From: Aptenodytes patagonicus
Lineage: Eukaryota > Chordata > Aves > Sphenisciformes > Spheniscidae
NCBI RefSeq assembly: GCF_965638725.1
Contig: NW_027472018.1
Span: 434,001 to 498,000, forward strand
DNA length: 64,000 nucleotides
Direction of reading: 5' to 3'
A program made the translations under genes and the position numbers. This document shows, one piece after another, positions 11,601-22,015 of this stretch (position 1 is its first letter; every line of letters starts with the position of its first letter). A model generated the notes under the pieces. That model did no database searches, had not been told where the DNA came from, and was given only the letters and a program-made list of their open reading frames with translations.

Positions 11601-14600
11601 GCTGCCCTCGAAGGCCACCATGACGAGCACGATGAGGATGAGCCAGAAGCCGATCCAGACACGCCCCACAAGGTACTCCAGCTCATTGGACGTGCAGAAC
11701 TGCCAGTGCCATGCAGACAGACGGACAGGCAGAGAGACAGGCAGGTGTGAGCAAGAGCGATGGCCACAGGGCTGGGGCAGAGCCCCAGGCAGTGGGGCAG
11801 GGAGGGCCCCAGCAGGAGCAGTGGGGCTGGGGGGGGGGATGTCTGCCCCACAGGAATGTCCCCCCACCCTGCTCCTGCCCACAGAGGCTCGCCCCACTCT
11901 CACCGTGAAGAAAGCCTCCTCAAAGACGAGCAGGGGCCCCGAGAAGCCGATGACAAGCAGGGGCTGGGCACCCAGCAGGCAGAAAAGCACACCCTGCAGC
12001 GACGTGGAGATGATCAGCTCAGACACCCCAATCAGGTCCTGCGTCTTCTCCCCTGCGGGCAGGACAGGCTCAGGCACACCTGGCGGGACAGGGGCCTTCG
12101 TCCCCGGCGTCACAGCCAATGGCAGCTCCTACCCTCTCCCTCCTGCAGTGCATGCACGGGGCAGCACACAGCACCCACACTTGCAGTGCCCCCATGCAGT
12201 GCCCCGCTCCAGCCCCCCCGTGCAGTGCCGTGCCCCCCGGCACTCACCCAGCAGTCCTCCGAAGGTGATGGCCGGTGACAGCGCGGCGAAGTAGATGAAG
12301 ATGACGGCCGCAATGCACTGGGGGTTCAGTGCATCCCTGAAGTCGCTCAGGTACTTGGGGTACCGCCGCCGCACGTCCCGGATCAGCCCCCCAAAGGGCC
12401 GGCCCGTGCGCCGCAGGGGGTCATCCTCCTCCTCGCCCTCACCCTCCACCACCTTCAGCTTTAGCAGCGCTGCACCCCGCGGACAGACAGACAGACGGAC
12501 AGTGAGACCCTGCCAGCCGGGTGCTCCCATCCAGACCCTGCCCCAATCCCACCCTGCTCCCAGCCCTGCTGGCACCTTTCTCCTCGGGGGACTTGGGCTC
12601 CAGCAGCAGCCGCCGCTCCTGCTCCTCCCTCTTCTTCAGCATCTCGCGCTGGAAGTGGGCAACACTGCGCAGCAGCTCTTCGCCCTGCACCTCGGAGGGC
12701 GGCAGCACGACGCTGCAGTCCAGGAACTCGTTGATGGCGTTGAGGAGGTCATGGCGGTCATCAGCCAGGTATGCAGCCTCGTGGAATTGCTGGTGGGGTG
12801 ACGGCGGGGTCAGAGCTCCCGTCCAGAGGCACGGCGGGGCCCTAAGCCCAGACGTGGGTGCGTGGCCCTGGCAGGGATGCAGTGCTCACCTTGTCAGACA
12901 TGAGGGTGGAGATGGAGCGCCCGATCTCGTGATAGTCCATGTGGGTGCTGCTGGGCCCCAGCAGCACAAAGAGGAACCGTACAGGGACGGGCACCTCCAG
13001 CACCGAGTCCAGCTCCACCGCCTCCTGCAGCCGCACAAAGGCCATGGTGGGCTGGTCCAGGAACTCCACGCAGCCTGGGGAGGCACAGGGGGTCACCACG
13101 GGAGCCCAGCATGTGACTCCCAACCCCTCCACCCTCTCCAATCCCCCTGCCACCCCTCCATACCCACAAGCACCACCGTCGCCTCGGCATTGTCCGGGAT
13201 CTTCTCCAGCAGCTTCAGCTCGTGCTTGGACTTGGAGCGAGTGATGCCAGCCGGGGGCGTGGGGGTGAGGACCTCCCTCTGCAGGGACAGAGCACGCAGC
13301 AGGGCTGGGGTCAGGGCCTCTCCCGAGGATGAGGAGCGGTGGCAGGCTGGGAGGAAGGCATGGGCAGAGGGCTGCGGATGGTGCGGCACAGCCATGGGAG
13401 CCAGGCTTACCTCCCGCTCCACATCAACCCGCGTGTCGTGCTCCACAGCGTGGCCGGCGATGAGGGGCTCGGTGACAGCCGGCTCACTGCCCTCAGCCAC
13501 GTGGTTGGTGCTGTGGTGGTGCACGAGCAGGGAGCCCAGGCTGCCGGCTGAGATGTTTCGGGGAAAGAAGTCCTTCTCATCGCTTGGGTGGCTGTGGGAC
13601 AAAGCCAGGGCTGTCCGTGGCGGCCCAATGAGAGAGCAGCCGGCAGCCTGGCACAGCCATCCCTGCCGGCACACTGCACACCAGTGGCCCCGGGGACAGC
13701 ACTGTCCCCACAGCTGTGGGGAGCAGAGCCTGGTGGAGGCAGGGGCTGCGGGTCCCTGCCCCCCTGCGCTCACCTGTGCTTGAGCAGCAGTGCCCGCAGC
13801 ACGTTGGCACGGTCCTCGGCCCGGATCTGGTCGGTGATAACCATCTGCTCCACCACCTGGTGAGCCACCCCCGGCAGCGTCTTTTGGTCCAGGTCAAGGA
13901 GCACGGCCCCTGGGCGAGGAAGGGGGGGCTGAGGTGAGCGGGACCAGGACTCCCCCTGCCCAGGCCCTGTGGGGCCAACCCTGCCTCCCTACCGTGGGAG
14001 AGGGTCTTGCGCAGCTCCAGGAGGCTGCGGAAGGACAGGGAGGCCACGTGGGGCTTGCCCCAGCGGTCTGTCTCCTCCTCCACGTCCTCCTCAAACTTGA
14101 TCCAGCGTGCCGTCTCCTTCCACTGCAGCTCCTGGTTCTTGTCCACCACCAGCTCATTCAGCTCCACGAACACCTGCCGGCACAGCCGGGTCAGCGCTGG
14201 GACAGCAAGGACCCCCCCTCGGCAACAGGGCCATGCACAGGCAGCCCCCCTCCACAGCACCCCGGGTGAGACGCGCCCGCCCAGCCGCTCCCCCGGTCCT
14301 GCACCCCACTCTGGCTTCTCTGCTGTGCCGAGACCCCCAGCCCTGCCCAACCCCCTGGGTGCCGGGACCCCACACCTCGTGGGGCTGCCGGTCCTGCTTG
14401 CGGTGCCGCGTGCTGGGCTCCTTGTGGTCCTTGCTGACGTGGACCACCTGCGCCTTGGTGCTCTTCCGGACGAGGTGCCGGCGCACCCCCGGCACGTCCT
14501 CAAAGCGGTGACCTGCCGGAGACAGAGAGGACAGCAATGGTGGCGGGTGGGCGACCTGCGGAGCTCACAGCCCTGCACCCCAAGCTCCGGCCCAGAAGGG

Positions 14601-17568
14601 CCACCAAGCCCTGGCACCGGGAAGCCCGGGGGAGCCGTGAACTGGCAGCCTGCCTGGGGCAGCTTGGAGCAGAGGGACCCGAGCTGGGGCCGGGCAAGGA
14701 CCATCACAGCCCGTGAGCGTGGCAGGGCGGCACTCGGTGTGGTGGGGGGGGACGAGATCTGCATGCTGGCGAGTGCTGCGGCACCGGGGGGTCGCCCATT
14801 GGCTGCTTCTCCAGCACCAGAGCTGGTGGTGACAAGCAGGAGCTGAGGTGGCTCCTCACACCGGGGTCACCCGTGCCCCGCATGCCAAGGGCTGTGCGTG
14901 CCCGTCAGCACACGGGCTCTGCTGCGGGCAGCGCTCCCCAGGGAGCTCTGAGGCAGAAGCGTCACCTGCCGCCCTGGGAGTCCCCGAGCTGTAAATTGCA
15001 TGGGGCTGGCAAGCACCCAAGGGAGACACCACCGCTGCCTCCAGCTCCAGCCACTCTGGGCACTGGCTCCTGGTCGTGCTCCACACGGACGCAGACCTGG
15101 CCCATCCCCGGAGCCCCGGGAAGGGGTCCCCTGCAGCCATACCCAGCGCCTGGAGCAGGGCCAGAGCCTGCACCCAGCCCGGCTCTGCTGCAGCCATGAG
15201 GCAACCCGGCACTGCTGGACTTGCTGGCCCCAGCTCTGCTTGCCCCAGTGCATGGCTCAGCTCCTACTGTGCCGACGGCGTGCTGCCAGCACAGCCCCCG
15301 GGGTGCAGGGTACCCCCCACTCACTTTTCATGTAGTCCAGGTCAGCCGAGGCCAGCGTCTGGGCCTCTGACTCGTCTGTCGGCATCTTCTGGTACCGGGC
15401 CTGCTCTGTGCCCGTCATGCTGCCGATCCGCCGCCGCTCGTGCAGGTTGTAGCTGCGGTGCCCCGGCTGCGACTTGGGAACAGGGCGACCAGGGGAGCCA
15501 GCCTCGGCGGCGGCCGCTCCCTCCACCAAACCTCCCTCCTCCACATCAGGGCTGCAAGGCAGGCGCCTGCCTCAGAGCGGAGCCCCCGCTCTGCCCCCCA
15601 GCCCTGCCGTGGGGCAGCCGGAGGGGGCTGCCTGGTCCCCGAGAGCCCCAGCCCTGTCCAAGCCCCAGGTGAGCCCCAGCGCTGCCCGGCCCCAGCCCCC
15701 GCTCACCTGCCTGCCCGGGTTTCCCTGGGGGACGTGGACTCACGGGGCTCCGGGGGGGAGCTGGGCAGCGCCGCGGGGGCTGCCGGCTCCTCCGCCCGGC
15801 GGTCAGTCACCTCATCTTCCTGCAGGAAGAACTGAGACAGGGCATGGGAGGAACCGGCTGCTGTGGAGCCATGTCCCCTGGCCACAGGCGCCACCGGCTC
15901 CAGCTCCTCTCCAGCTCCGGCTCCCTGGCCGTGCCCAGCCTCCCGCCCCAAGAGCCCCCAGAGCAGGGGGGGGCACAGCACTGCCCCCCACACCTAGCCC
16001 TGCCCTCACCTGCACTGCCTCGGGAGGGCCAGGCTGCAGGAGCTCCTCCACCGATCTCTCCGTCTCTGTGTCGCATGCCTCATCCTCATCCTCTTCGGCC
16101 TCCTCGATGGTGGGGGTCTCGCCAGGGACAGAGGCACGGCGGTGCTTCTTCTTGCCCTTTTTTGGCACCCCCTTCTTGCGGCGGGTGTCGGGGGGCAGGT
16201 GCGTGGAGAGCGGGTGGTGGATGTGGTGGGACGACTGGCGGTGGTCTGCAGAGGGACAGGGGGGGGTTGGCGCCCTGCCTGCCTGCTGCCTACCTGCTGC
16301 CTGCCTGCCCGCTGCCCCCCAGGCCCCACTCACACTCAAAGTCCTCCTCGCCGTAGCTGCGCCCAGCCTCCTCTGCGTTGCGGGGGTGCGTGTCGCACAG
16401 GATCTCCTCGAAGCGCTCCACACCCAGGGCCTTGTTCAGGTCCTTCTCCTCTTCCTCCTCTCCGAACGCAGGCGAGACGGCGCCCAGCGCCTCCTGCTCA
16501 GGCTGCAGGCCGGCAGCAGGGCTGAGCGGGCACTGGGCACTGCCGGCACTGCCGCCAGCCCCCAGCACACCCCAGTCACGCAGTCCCACGTGGTGGGCGC
16601 CCCGGACGGTGGCTCCCCGGGGTCCCCAAAGGCTCTGCACCCAAGGGACGTGCCTGCTGGCACACCGTGGGCCATGCACCCTGCCTGCGCCCCTGGGTTG
16701 GGCGCCCGCCATGCCATTTGCACTCAGTGCACCCTGCGCCCCCCAGCCTCAGTGCTGCGCTCCAGTGCCGCGCTCCCCCCGCATGTACCCCAGCACCCTG
16801 GTGCCCTGCTCCCGGTGCAGCCCGACCCAGTATCCCCAGCGCCGTGCCCTGGTGCCGCACTCTCCCTGTGAACCCCCGGTATCCCCAGTGCCCCGCTCCC
16901 CAGGGCGGCCCCAACCCAGCATCCCTGGTGCCGCACTCCCCCGACATGTACCCCAGCACCCCAGTGCCATGCTCCCCAGTCAGCCCAGACCCCGGACCCA
17001 GCACCCCCAGCACCGTGCCCTGGTGCTGTGTCCCCCCCGTGTACCCCTGGCACCATGCTCTGGTGTCATACCCCGCCCATGTACCCCAGTGCCCTGCTCC
17101 CTGCTCAGCCTGGACCTGGCGCCCTCATTGCCGTGCCCTGGTGCCGTGCCCCCACCACGTACCCAGACCCTGCACCCACGGTGCCCTGGTGCTGCGCCCC
17201 CGTCCCAGCGCTGCTGGGTGCTGCTGGTGCACTCCAGCTGTGGGAGCTGGGGTGCAAGGGAGGGCTGCTGGGCTGGGGGGGGGGGGCGAGGGGGCTGCAG
17301 GCGCAGGAGGTGCGGGGCTGCTGGGGGTGCAGGGAGCGTACACGGGTGCAGGGCTGGGGGGGGGCCGGGGGAAGTAGGGGGTGCAGGGGGGGTGCGGGGG
17401 GGGTGGGGTGCAGGGATGGGGGGGTGCTGAGGGGGGCGAGGGGGTAGGGGGTGCGGGGGGGGTGGGATGCGGGGCTGGGGGGTGCAGGAGGGGGGGGGGG
17501 GGGCTGGGCTGGGGGATGCTGGGGGGGGGGGGGGCGCGTCCCCGCCTGGCCGGTCCTACCTGAGTCAT
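8635..17568 (-). CDS. SLC4A2: Anion exchanger 2 (Cl-/HCO3- exchanger)
   Basis: Electroneutral plasma-membrane Cl-/HCO3- exchanger AE2. I traced 22 coding exons (high to low): 17560-17568, 16334-16502, 16010-16245, 15707-15831, 15325-15551, 14376-14512, 13993-14173, 13774-13909, 13411-13591, 13164-13278, 12890-13074, 12576-12789, 12248-12469, 11904-12052, 11505-11699, 11193-11426, 10968-11057, 10437-10603, 9848-10101, 9341-9510, 8859-9032, 8635-8715. All phases fit and total 3651 nt, 1216 residues (human 1241). The N-terminal cytoplasmic domain shows [28 protein letters not shown] and the dimer-arm region; the membrane domain carries both anion-exchanger signatures, [12 protein letters not shown] and [15 protein letters not shown]. 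The extracellular loop in 11193-11426 has three sequons (NGT, NTS, NST). The tail ends [11 protein letters not shown] and keeps an LDADE motif like the AE1 carbonic-anhydrase site. This form starts MTQ; other first exons are listed separately. Confidence 0.97.
10124..10376. repeat. Minisatellite of TTGGCACAGC/TCAGCATGGC type
   Basis: Irregular tandem array, units of about 10 bp grouped in about 25-bp blocks, filling most of the SLC4A2 intron between 10101 and 10437. It is related in sequence to the GTGCC-rich arrays in ASIC3 and ATG9B introns. Confidence 0.85.
16735..17195. repeat. Degenerate minisatellite in SLC4A2 intron 1
   Basis: Repeated blocks such as 'cagcacc(cc)(t/a)gtgcc' and 'ccctggtgccg(t/c)' recur through the first SLC4A2 intron. 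Open frames here on both strands are by-products of the repeat. From about 17225 to 17535 the same intron turns into an almost pure G-rich strand. Confidence 0.75.
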
Positions 17569-17700
17569 GGCGGAGCCGCGCTCCCGCCGCAGCTCCCGCA
17601 GCGCTTTATCGGGGCGGCGCGGCCCGGCCCGGCCGGGGATGGGGGCGGCGGGGGCGGGGGGGGGGCGGGGGGCGGCGGCTCCTTCCCCGGCCTCACCAAA
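17569..17700 (-). promoter_or_regulatory. SLC4A2: Probable SLC4A2 proximal promoter / 5' UTR (MTQ form)
   Basis: GC-box-rich stretch (several GGGGCGG/CCGCCC motifs, CpG-dense) directly upstream of the MTQ start at 17566-17568, ending near a small AT-rich patch (ccaaatattgacgg, about 17696-17709). No TATA box is obvious. This is inferred from position and composition only. Confidence 0.45.
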
Positions 17701-17809
17701 TATTGACGGAGCCGCCCCGCGCCCGCCTCAAGGTGACAGCGGCCCGCAGAGGGCACCGGCTGCGCCCGCAGCATCGGGCTGCGCCGGGCCCCCCCGGCCG
17801 AGCTCCGAC

Positions 17810-18330
17810 CCCCCCGGGAATGCACCGACCCGCCGGTAATGCACTGACCCCCCGCCACTGCACCGACCCCCCCGGGAACGCACCGACCCCCCCGGCAATG
17901 CACTGATCTCCTCGGGTAATACACGGGCCCCCCCGGCAACCCACCGACGCCCCCGGCAACGCGCGGAACCCCCCCAGGAATGCACTGACCCCTCCCCGGC
18001 CGTGCACTGACCCGCCGGCAACGCACCGACGCCCCCGGCAACGCACGGTCCCCGCCGGGCTGCAGAGCCCCCGGCACACACGGCCGCCCCCCCCGCTCCG
18101 GTGATGCACGGGACTCCGGGAACGCACCGACTCTGCTCGCGGCCGCACAACGACCCCCCCGGTGCGCACTGTCCCGTCCCCCCCGGTGCTGCACGGGTCG
18201 GGCTGCACCATCACCCCCGGGCTGCGCTGCCACCCCCCCGGTAATGCACAGCTTCCCCCCCCCCGCCCCGGTAACGTGCCCCCGCCTCGGTAATGTGCCC
18301 CCCCCGGGCCCCTGCTGGGGCTGCGCTGCC
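17810..18330. repeat. Degenerate about 22-bp minisatellite (GCAC-CGACCCCCCCGG)
   Basis: More than twenty imperfect copies of a unit like 'caatgcactgaccccccc ggg', varying at the middle bases. It lies upstream of the MTQ first exon of SLC4A2 and carries no coding signal. Confidence 0.8.
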
Positions 18331-19624
18331 GACACCCTGTGCACCCCCCCGCCACAGCCCCCCTGACCTGCCCGCAGCACTCAGCTGGGAGGGGGGGGGA
18401 CGGTCCCTGCCATGCCCTGGCTACCCCCCATAACTCTCGGGGATGAGGCAGGTCCCAGACCCCCGGGGTGGGGGGATGTGGGGTTGGGGGCAACGGGAGG
18501 AGGGGGACAGGGAGGACGGTACCGCCCAGGTGTGGCAGGGGGCCAGGGTGGGGACAGGGACACCCTGGGTGCCTTCCCCTGCCGGGGTGGCGGGTGCCGG
18601 GCCATGCCTGCAAGGACACCCCCAGGCAGCGGCGGTGGGGGCTGCCAGCCTCCCTGGGGACAACCCAGCACCCTGAGTTGGTGCCCCATGGCACGTGCCT
18701 GGCCAGGGCTGTGCCACAGCCCCCACCCCCCAGCCTGGCACATCCCAGCCCAGACGTTGTGCCTTCAGGCAGAGCCATGGTCCCCTGTCCCCACCGCACG
18801 GTGACCCCAAAGCCCCCAGGCCCTGCCCAGGACGGGGTACCGCGGTGGGGGTGACAGGGAACAGGCACACCGTGCCGTCCCTTCACACCCACCACCTACG
18901 GCATCAAGGCCACCACGTGACGACAGCAGTGTCAGGCCACATCCTCTGCTCACATCCCCCCCGCTCCCACCACATCCCCTCTGCTGGCCCGTGACCCCCT
19001 TCCGACACCCCACAGCCCTCCCAGACCCTCTGGCCATGGCCCAGTGCCTGCAGCGCTACGCCCGGCGAACCCACCAGTCTCCATCTTCCAGCCCCGGCAG
19101 CGCCCCAGCCGCTCCCACGGCACCCAGCAAGGCAGCCCCCCACCAGCCCCCAAACCTATGTGCCCCGACCCCAGGATCCTGCCAGCCCCAAAATGACCTT
19201 GGACTCCCCATCTGCTGCCCGTGCCAACGCCGGGCAGCACATCCCAACAACCATGCCACACATCCCTGCCTCCCCCACGGCCCGGCTCCTCTGGTCCCTG
19301 GTGCCCACCCACTGACCCTGCCCATGGGGATGCCCAGGACCCCCTCACCGAATCCGCCTTATCCCCGGCCCAGCGTGACCGAGTGCCCATGTCCTCACGG
19401 CCCAGAGAGCCCCGTCAGGGGTCAGTGGGGCTGAGATGCTCCCAAGCCAGTGCCCCATCCCGGGGCGATGCCCCACGTCCCTGCATGCCTTGGCATGTTC
19501 CCTCGCCCGCGGCTCCGCCAGGCCCAGCTTCGGCCCCGGGACAGGTGGGGACGGGTGCCCTCGGCCGGGTGCCGGGGCGATGAGAGACCTGCCAGCCCGG
19601 CAGCCCGGTGAGGCCGCGGCTTAC

Positions 19625-19648
19625 CCAGGAGCCCAGGAGGAAATCCAT
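19625..19648 (-). CDS. SLC4A2: SLC4A2 alternative first exon, AE2b2-like (MDFLLGSW)
   Basis: ATG at 19646-19648 followed by eight codons, MDFLLGSW, and a strong donor (TGG|gtaagc). It ends in phase 0, exactly what SLC4A2 exon 16334-16502 (starting PEQEALG) needs. From memory, mammalian AE2b2 begins with an eight-residue alternative N-terminus starting MDFLLR, so both length and start match; AE2b1 begins with the short MTQ found at 17560-17568. A perfect HNF1 palindrome sits 109 bp upstream. Mammalian AE2b transcripts are liver/kidney-enriched, which fits an HNF1-driven promoter. Confidence 0.75.
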
Positions 19649-19756
19649 GGGTGGTGGAGCGACAGGGAAGGGGCCGCAGGTCCCATCCCCGGTCACGTGC
19701 GTGGCGATGGGGACTTGCCCAATGGCACCAGGCAGTCGCACAGCACGACGCAAAGG

Positions 19757-19769
19757 GTTAATCATTAAC
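19757..19769. promoter_or_regulatory. Perfect HNF1 palindrome GTTAATCATTAAC
   Basis: Exact match to the dimeric HNF1 consensus GTTAATNATTAAC in an otherwise GC-rich region, 109 bp upstream of the MDFLLGSW start codon on the minus strand. Predicted role: liver/kidney/epithelial promoter element of the AE2b2-type transcript. Confidence 0.75.
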
Positions 19770-20189
19770 TCTGCTCCCAGGCAGCCCCAGGAACCCACAC
19801 AAAAGCTGTGCGGTGCTGGCACTGCCGGCACCGTGCACAGCTGGGGCAGGTGAGCGGCACCGGCAGAGCCGGCGGCCCCGGCCCAACGTGCCCCAGCAGC
19901 ACCTGCCTCAAGGGCACCCACCACCCCGGCACAGTCGGCTCAGCCTGCCCCAGGCTGGCTGCTGTGAGGCACAGCCCTGCCCCACGGCCATGCAACGAGG
20001 CGGGTGCCACGCTGCTCTGCCAGCATGCCACAGCCCTGCCCCACAGCCATGCAATGGGGCACCACCCCACGGTGCAGCATGGCAGGAGGGCTGTGCCACG
20101 GCACCCCTCGCCCAGCCGGGCAGTGGCAGGGGGTGCAGCCCCACCATCCCCCTCAGCAGCTGTGGGGCTGTGCCTGCCACGGAACTTAC

Positions 20190-20249
20190 GCTCTGGAAGG
20201 CGGAGGAGACGATGTGGTGGATCTCAGAGGACACCTGGGAGTGGGTCAT
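20190..20249 (-). CDS. Possible third SLC4A2 first exon (20 codons)
   Basis: ATG at 20247-20249 opens 20 codons, MTHSQVSSEIHHIVSSAFQS, ending at a very good donor (AGC|gtaagt) in phase 0. That phase fits the shared SLC4A2 exon beginning PEQEALG. Position 5' of the AE2b2-like exon is where mammals place the AE2a start, but the residues do not resemble the mammalian AE2a N-terminus. It could also begin another, unrecognised minus-strand transcript. No downstream partner exon other than SLC4A2 was found. Confidence 0.5.
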
Positions 20250-20561
20250 GGCGCTGGCACGGCGCCCCGGTACGGCTGGCTTAGCCCTTCTCCTTCTCGC
20301 GGGGGCTCAGGGGATGTTGTCGGGGCAGCATAACCTGGAGGCAGAGAGAGGTGCTCAGGGGCACAGCCAGTGCTCCCCTGGCAGCAGCGATGCCCTGAGG
20401 AGCCGCATGGCTGCCGGCTGTCCCCTTCCCCCAGGCACCGGGTGCCACCGCCAACCCCAGGGCAGAGCCGTGGGCAGGGGGTCAGGGTCTGCCCCTCCTC
20501 AGCTGCCTGGGGGCCAGGGGGAGGCGCGGGCAGGGCTGGCCCCAGGGCCGGCTCCAGGCTG

Positions 20562-20610
20562 GTTTGTCTTGGCCGCCGGTGGGAGCGGGAGAGCAGGGGC
20601 CAAGACAAAC
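20562..20610. repeat. 13-bp perfect inverted repeat with 23-nt loop
   Basis: Left arm GTTTGTCTTGGCC (20562-20574) and right arm GGCCAAGACAAAC (20598-20610) are perfect reverse complements. It could form a hairpin or be a paired protein-binding site. It is not next to a gene end, so a transcription terminator is unlikely. Confidence 0.7.
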
Positions 20611-21934
20611 GCCGGGACGGGAGCAGAGCCGGGGCAGCAGGATGGGACCCAGCCCCCCTCCAGCAGGACCCTGGGCACGCGCCCAGCCCTGCAAGGTGCA
20701 GGCAGGGAGCCAGACCCCAGGGGGCAGCAGCAGTGACTGCCCCTCCCCAGACAGACACCCGGTGACTGACCCCCCCACAGCCCTGTGAGCCCCCCAGCAC
20801 CCCCATCCTGGCCCCCCACACCTGCCCACCGGCCATCTTCGCCCCACACTTGCCCCTCGGCAGCTCCCCGGGCACCAGGCTGACCCCTCCGGCACTGGCG
20901 TGCTGGGTTTATTGCTGCGGGAGGTGGCCCCACGTGACGGCAAGGACCGAGGAGGGTGGTGACGGATGACTGCATCTCACATGGGTGGCTCACCATCCCC
21001 GTCACCATCACCGGCACCCCTCCCGCCACGCTGTCCCACACGGGCACCCTGGGGTGCAAGCACAGTGGCTGTGGTCAGGCTCGAGAAGCCGCGGCCTCAG
21101 CAGATGCCTCCTCAAGCCTGGCCGCAGCACCGGATTGTACCTTCTCCTAGGTTTGGCGCTACCCGGCTCCGGCTGCTCCCTAATCCCCGCTCCCCATCCG
21201 GGGCCAGAGCCAGCACATCCACATTCCAGCCGAGCGAGCGCAGATTAGCCGACCTGCCACGCCGCTCTCCCGGGGCGCCCGCCAAGCCGCAGATGGCAGC
21301 CAAAACTCCCCCCCCTACTCGGGATGGAGACCCCCAACCCGTGCACCCCATAGTGCCGTGCCTGAGGGGGGCTGGCTGCAGCCCCTCCACCGTGGCACGG
21401 GTAGCAGGGAGCCGATCTGGCACAGCTCCAGTCTCACCACTGCACCTGCCCAACCCAGCAGGGCTGGAACTGGGCGGGGAACTAACCGGCACCTCCGTTC
21501 CCCCCCCAAATGGAGCCACGATCCCCAAACTGCCTTTACTGGGTGACTCGAGGGCGGTGCCGAGGGTCCCCTCTCTGCATGGGGCACCCAGCACCCCACG
21601 CTCCTGGGGTCCCATGCAGCTGCGTCCCCCCAGCCCCAAGGACTGGGACCAGCAAGTGGCATGCGGGGGCTCCCCGGTGGCAGCGAGAGCAGCTGCCGGG
21701 AGTGGGGGGCAGAGCCCACAGGGAGGGTCAGCGGCATCAAGCGACCAGCTGGGCACAGCCAGCGCCTTCGCGCCATCCTGGCTGCACTGTGGGGGCCCCG
21801 CCGGCGTCACGCCTGGGCTGGGCTCCCTGCAGGACGGTGCCCCCATCCCACCCATCCCGGGGAGGCGGCGCTGGGCCACCACGGCCGGCAGGTGCCGGGG
21901 CTCTGGCACAGGAAGGCACTCGCCGCTCCCGGCC

Positions 21935-22015
21935 CTAAGCAGCTTTTTGGGTTTAATCCCATTGGCAGCTCGTGGGGATTAGAGACCTGGGAACAAATTT
22001 GGGATTGTTCTCAGG
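21935..22015. promoter_or_regulatory. AT-richer island with TAATCC-type and CCAAT motifs
   Basis: Contains TTTAATCCCATTGG, then GGGGATTAGAGACC and TTGGGATTGTTC: three TAATCC/GGATTA-like homeodomain (OTX/PITX type) cores plus one CCAAT box within 80 bp. Function is inferred from motif clustering against a GC-rich background. Confidence 0.3.

Noticed and set aside
19041-20070. Possible extra gene in 18.4-20.1 kb
   Set aside because: Only the short first-exon candidates of SLC4A2 have convincing donors; other frames lack family features.
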